Below, piece by piece: positions 61,609 through 64,000 of a stretch of DNA of 64,000 nt. The notes beneath the pieces were generated by a model that was not told the origin of the DNA, did not search any database, and saw only the letters and a list, made by a program, of their open reading frames with translations. The stretch is from Streptomyces lanatus. Lineage in GTDB: Bacteria; Actinomycetota; Actinomycetes; Streptomycetales; Streptomycetaceae. The position numbers and the translations under genes are program-made. The first letter of the stretch is position 1. Every line of letters begins with the position of its first letter. Location: the NCBI RefSeq assembly GCF_014655715.1, contig NZ_BNBM01000027.1, positions 30,174-94,173 on the forward strand, read 5' to 3'.

Positions 61609-62130
61609 TCACGACGAGGCCTCAGCCTCCCCGCCCTGAGCAGGTTCGCGCAGCATTTCCCACATCTGCTCGATCTCGGCATCGCTTGGGAACTTGGGCG
61701 CGGCAAGAAGCCGCACTACCGGAAAGATGGTCACCGTCGCGATCCCCAGCCCAAGCGCGAAGGCGATAGCACCCGCCGACACCCACTCTTTCGGCTGGTC
61801 AGGCAAGCTCAGCCAGACCACGCACACGATGGTCGATATTGCCTGAAGCGACATGATAAGAACCCAGAGCATGCCGATGGCCCCCCGCACTAGGAGCGTG
61901 CGAGCCATCGGGCCGAGCGGTGAATCCCACTCGCGCATCTGACGACGATGCTCCTCGGTAACCTCACCCTCCGCCCTCACAGCCTCCGAGATCTCCGTGA
62001 GGCGCTGCTTGATGTCGTTGCTGCTGGACTCCACGGCCCGCTGATAGAACGAGATTTCAAGTGCAGCCGCAAGCAGCACCACCGGGGCGACTGCGGCAAC
62101 TGTCGTCGCGAAAGGCTCTGTCATCTCCAT
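61609..62130 (-). CDS. small membrane protein, function unknown
   Basis: 173 aa from ATG 62130 (ATG 62124 also possible). First span TTVAAVAPVVLLAAALEISF; a charged coiled-coil region follows (NDIKQRLTEISEAVRAEGEV, TEEHRRQMREWDSPLG). Then spans GAIGMLWVLIMSLQAISTIV and AGAIAFALGLGIATVTIFPV, and an acidic tail DAEIEQMWEMLREPAQGGEA. No enzyme signature. Flanked by a direct repeat. Confidence 0.65.
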   Translation of the reverse strand: MEMTEPFATTVAAVAPVVLLAAALEISFYQRAVESSSNDIKQRLTEISEAVRAEGEVTEEHRRQMREWDSPLGPMARTLLVRGAIGMLWVLIMSLQAISTIVCVVWLSLPDQPKEWVSAGAIAFALGLGIATVTIFPVVRLLAAPKFPSDAEIEQMWEMLREPAQGGEAEASS

Positions 62131-62394
62131 GCCCACGATCCTGCCCGCCAACGGCGTATCGCGATCCCGGTGAACCACTGCGCCCTCAACCGGCACCACA
62201 GACAGCCCCGACCTTGAGTCGCAGGCACAGAGGTTCGAAGCCACAGACCGACCGGCGTCGGCCAAGACTAAAGCCCCGGCACCCAACGCTCGTCGTGGAG
62301 CGGCCGGGGCTTCCTCACGCCCACATATGCAGCGCAACCATTTCGGTCCCCCACAAGTCACACCCGCCACACACCAGCACTACCTGGGGGGACC

Positions 62395-62799
62395 ATGCTC
62401 GCCCGCACCACCACCGCCGCGCTGATCGCCGCACTTGCCATCACCCTCGTAGGCTGCAGCAGCAGCGACGACAGCAAGCCCAAGGCTGCCGAGAGCAGCA
62501 GCCAGCCCAGCACCGACACCAGTGCCGCAGAGAAGGCCGCCGGCATCCCAGCCGAGCCCACCGGCGCCAAGAAGGATGCCGTCCTCGCCGCCATCCACGA
62601 TGTCAACGGCAAGCTCACGGCCGACGAGGACAAGGCCATCGACGCCGCGCGCAACCAGTGCTCGGGGCTCAACGGCGGCGCCAAGAACCCGGACCACCTC
62701 GCCGCTGAGCGGTTCTCGTACAACGGGATCACGCTGACCGACGACGACGGGGCGCATCTCAACATCGGGCTCCGGAAGACACTCTGCCCCAAGAACTGA
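62395..62799 (+). CDS. small lipoprotein, function unknown
   Basis: 134 aa from ATG 62395 (SD GGGGGA). Lipoprotein signal ARTTTAALIAALAITLVGCS with lipobox LVGC. A Ser/Thr-rich spacer is followed by a domain with KKDAVLAAIHDVNGKLTADE, DAARNQCSGLNGG, AAERFSYNGITLTDDDGAHL and LRKTLCPKN. The two later cysteines may pair. Similar lipoproteins are common in Streptomyces; the role is unknown. Confidence 0.75.
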   Translation: MLARTTTAALIAALAITLVGCSSSDDSKPKAAESSSQPSTDTSAAEKAAGIPAEPTGAKKDAVLAAIHDVNGKLTADEDKAIDAARNQCSGLNGGAKNPDHLAAERFSYNGITLTDDDGAHLNIGLRKTLCPKN

Positions 62800-63778
62800 C
62801 CACACCGACTTCGGCCCGGCCCGCACCACGCAGGCCGGGCATCGGCATGCCATGGGGGCGAACGTGGCCACCGACCGCGACGAACTCACCAGCTACGAGT
62901 ACCGGCAGATGCGCACAGTCTCTGGTGAAGCGACAGGAACAGGTCGCGCCTGTTCAGGGTCTCTTCCTGCCTCGCCGCCTGCTTGCGTGTGGCCCGGCTG
63001 GAGACGAGGGCCCATCCCGGTTCACTCATCCGGCGGCGAGGGCTCAAGGCGGCGGCTTCTTCCTGCTCGGCTTCTGGGTAGGTCTCGGGGCCGGCGCGCG
63101 CCCAGCGGCGGCCACGGCGGCTCGCCGGCTGGGAAGCAGCTGGTCGTAGATCGACACGTCAGGCATGGGGCGGGTGTCTTTGGGCAGTTGCGCCAGGCGC
63201 CGCTGGGTCAGCGAGGTGACGGTCGCTGCGACGGCCCGGTCTGCCTCGGTAGTGGCTCGGCGTCGTGGCTTAGCCGAGGTCGCGCCTCGTCGTGCCCGGA
63301 ACACACGTCGACGGCGACGTCCCGTTCGACGCCGTCAACACCGTCACCGGTCGGCGCCTGCTCACCTCAACGTCGGTGCTCGCATCCTGCGACCCGCCGT
63401 CAGGACGGTCGCCGGCATCCAACCCCGATTCCCCGGCAACTGGCACTACCCCGCCGATCCCATAGGCGTCGAACTGTCCGCCCGCGACACCGAGTTCGCC
63501 GCACTGTTCGACGAAACCCTCGGCATCAAGGCCAGGCCCTTCACCGAGACCATCGCCGACCAGATTGCTTGGATGGCCCGCACCGGCCGCATACCGCACG
63601 ACACGCCGGCAGGCTTGCAAGGCGCTGACCGACGGGGCCAGAGGCCGACGCTGGTCGTCGTCATGACGTGGTCCACCCGTATCCGGCCACCCCGCCTGAT
63701 GACATGTCACGAAAGCGACAGTGGGTCAGTGTGAGCCCTAGAACACCTGCGCACAGCTGACCAGGCTGCCAAGGTGGG
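62800..63778. other. decayed stretch with gene scraps on both strands
   Basis: Plus strand about 63370-63610 reads NVGARILRPAVRTVAGIQPR, WHYPADPIGVELSARDTEFA and RPFTETIADQIAWMARTG, a coherent protein end (C-terminal part of an NAD-dependent enzyme or similar), without a start or frame continuity upstream. Minus strand 63044-63290 reads TEADRAVAATVTSLTQRRLA then MPDVSIYDQLLPSRRAAV, also coherent but unrecognised. Neither can be assigned. Confidence 0.3.
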
Positions 63779-63945
63779 GCCGGGATCAGTGTGACGGCGC
63801 GCTCCGGGGTCAGCAGCCCGCCGGGGTCCTTGATGTAGACACGGTCGATGTCCGGGCAGGCGGCCATCTGTGAGGCGAGCGAGCCGTAGTGGGCGTCGTC
63901 CTGCACGTCGCTGACGGTGTAGGTCAGCGCGCCGACGATCTAGGT
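63779..63945 (-). pseudogene. pyruvate carboxylase/oxaloacetate decarboxylase-type carboxyltransferase fragment
   Basis: Minus frame IVGALTYTVSDVQDDAHYGS then DIDRVYIKDPGGLLTPERAV, the conserved barrel segment of HMGL-like carboxyltransferases (KDPGGLLTP motif). Only about 55 residues remain; both ends break off, at about 63945 and 63779. No start, so it is a remnant. Confidence 0.65.
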
Positions 63946-63964
63946 CTAAAACTGACGGACGTTA

Positions 63965-63996
63965 TTGACAGGTGGGTCTCTCGTATCTAGGAGACC
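63965..63996 (+). promoter_or_regulatory. promoter with palindromic operator at the right edge
   Basis: TTGACA (63965-63970) followed by an inverted repeat GGTCTC (63975-63980)/GAGACC (63991-63996) over a likely -10 region. The gene it serves lies beyond the window. Confidence 0.4.
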
Positions 63997-64000
63997 TCCA

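Overview
This is a high-GC actinobacterial window, almost certainly Streptomyces. It has GC-rich third codon positions, long antisense shadow frames, a urea amidohydrolase of the long actinobacterial type with a fused gamma-beta subunit, PAS/GAF/PP2C phosphatases, LamG and NucA/NucB secreted proteins, and many accessory genes. The density of insertion sequences, inverted fragments and broken genes resembles a chromosome arm rather than the conserved core.

Layout. 1-3790 (minus): N-terminal 1,263 codons of a PfaD-KS-AT polyunsaturated fatty acid/polyketide synthase-like megaenzyme, cut by the window edge. 4461-8800: a wreckage zone. An IS607-family element (tnpA, tnpB) abuts a decapitated cutinase gene and a Baeyer-Villiger-type monooxygenase whose two remaining parts point in opposite directions, followed by a Tn3 transposase scrap. 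8859-14254 (minus): urease operon ureAB-ureC-ureF-ureG-ureD, with a one-base frameshift in ureD. 14650-21357: decayed helicase, an SDR without catalytic Tyr/Lys, a dead IS5-family copy, a NucA/NucB-type secreted nuclease interrupted by TAG, an unknown partner, LamG and KefB/TrkA-C remnants. 21670-25631: methyltransferase, a small peptide with a Gly-Gly leader-like motif, and a sigma factor with a membrane partner. 25678-31191: two convergent Ser/Thr kinase paralogues (the second one dead) and a PASTA lipoprotein, bracketed by about 150-bp inverted repeats. 31280-34391: PAS-GAF-PP2C phosphatase, then stress-protein and membrane-protein remnants.

34454-40904 is the most interesting part. A 1,489-residue protein combines a caspase-like protease domain, a STAND NTPase and about 14 highly similar WD40 blades, and is translationally coupled (TTGA) to an alpha/beta-hydrolase. 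A partial, recombined second copy lies just upstream. The architecture is that of an NLR-like conflict or cell-suicide system.

41160-51823: broken Lrp/AsnC regulator, then a TetR-centred locus. A divergent SDR and a separate thioredoxin-reductase-like/MFS pair 6 kb away share an almost identical promoter-operator block. Between them lie a response regulator-flavoprotein fusion, its cNMP-binding histidine kinase, an alpha/beta-hydrolase and a DUF302 protein. 51978-59928 (minus): a Tn554/RIT-like set of three tyrosine recombinases plus a small accessory protein. The first recombinase is interrupted by an in-frame TGA and separated from the second by a membrane hydrolase/TetR pair. 59970-63996: truncated ATP-dependent DNA ligase, small secreted, membrane and lipoproteins, and more gene remnants.

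About a dozen genes carry single frameshifts (several in C or G runs) or in-frame stops of all three kinds. True decay and assembly error cannot be separated from sequence alone. All functional statements are from reading translations; no database search was run.
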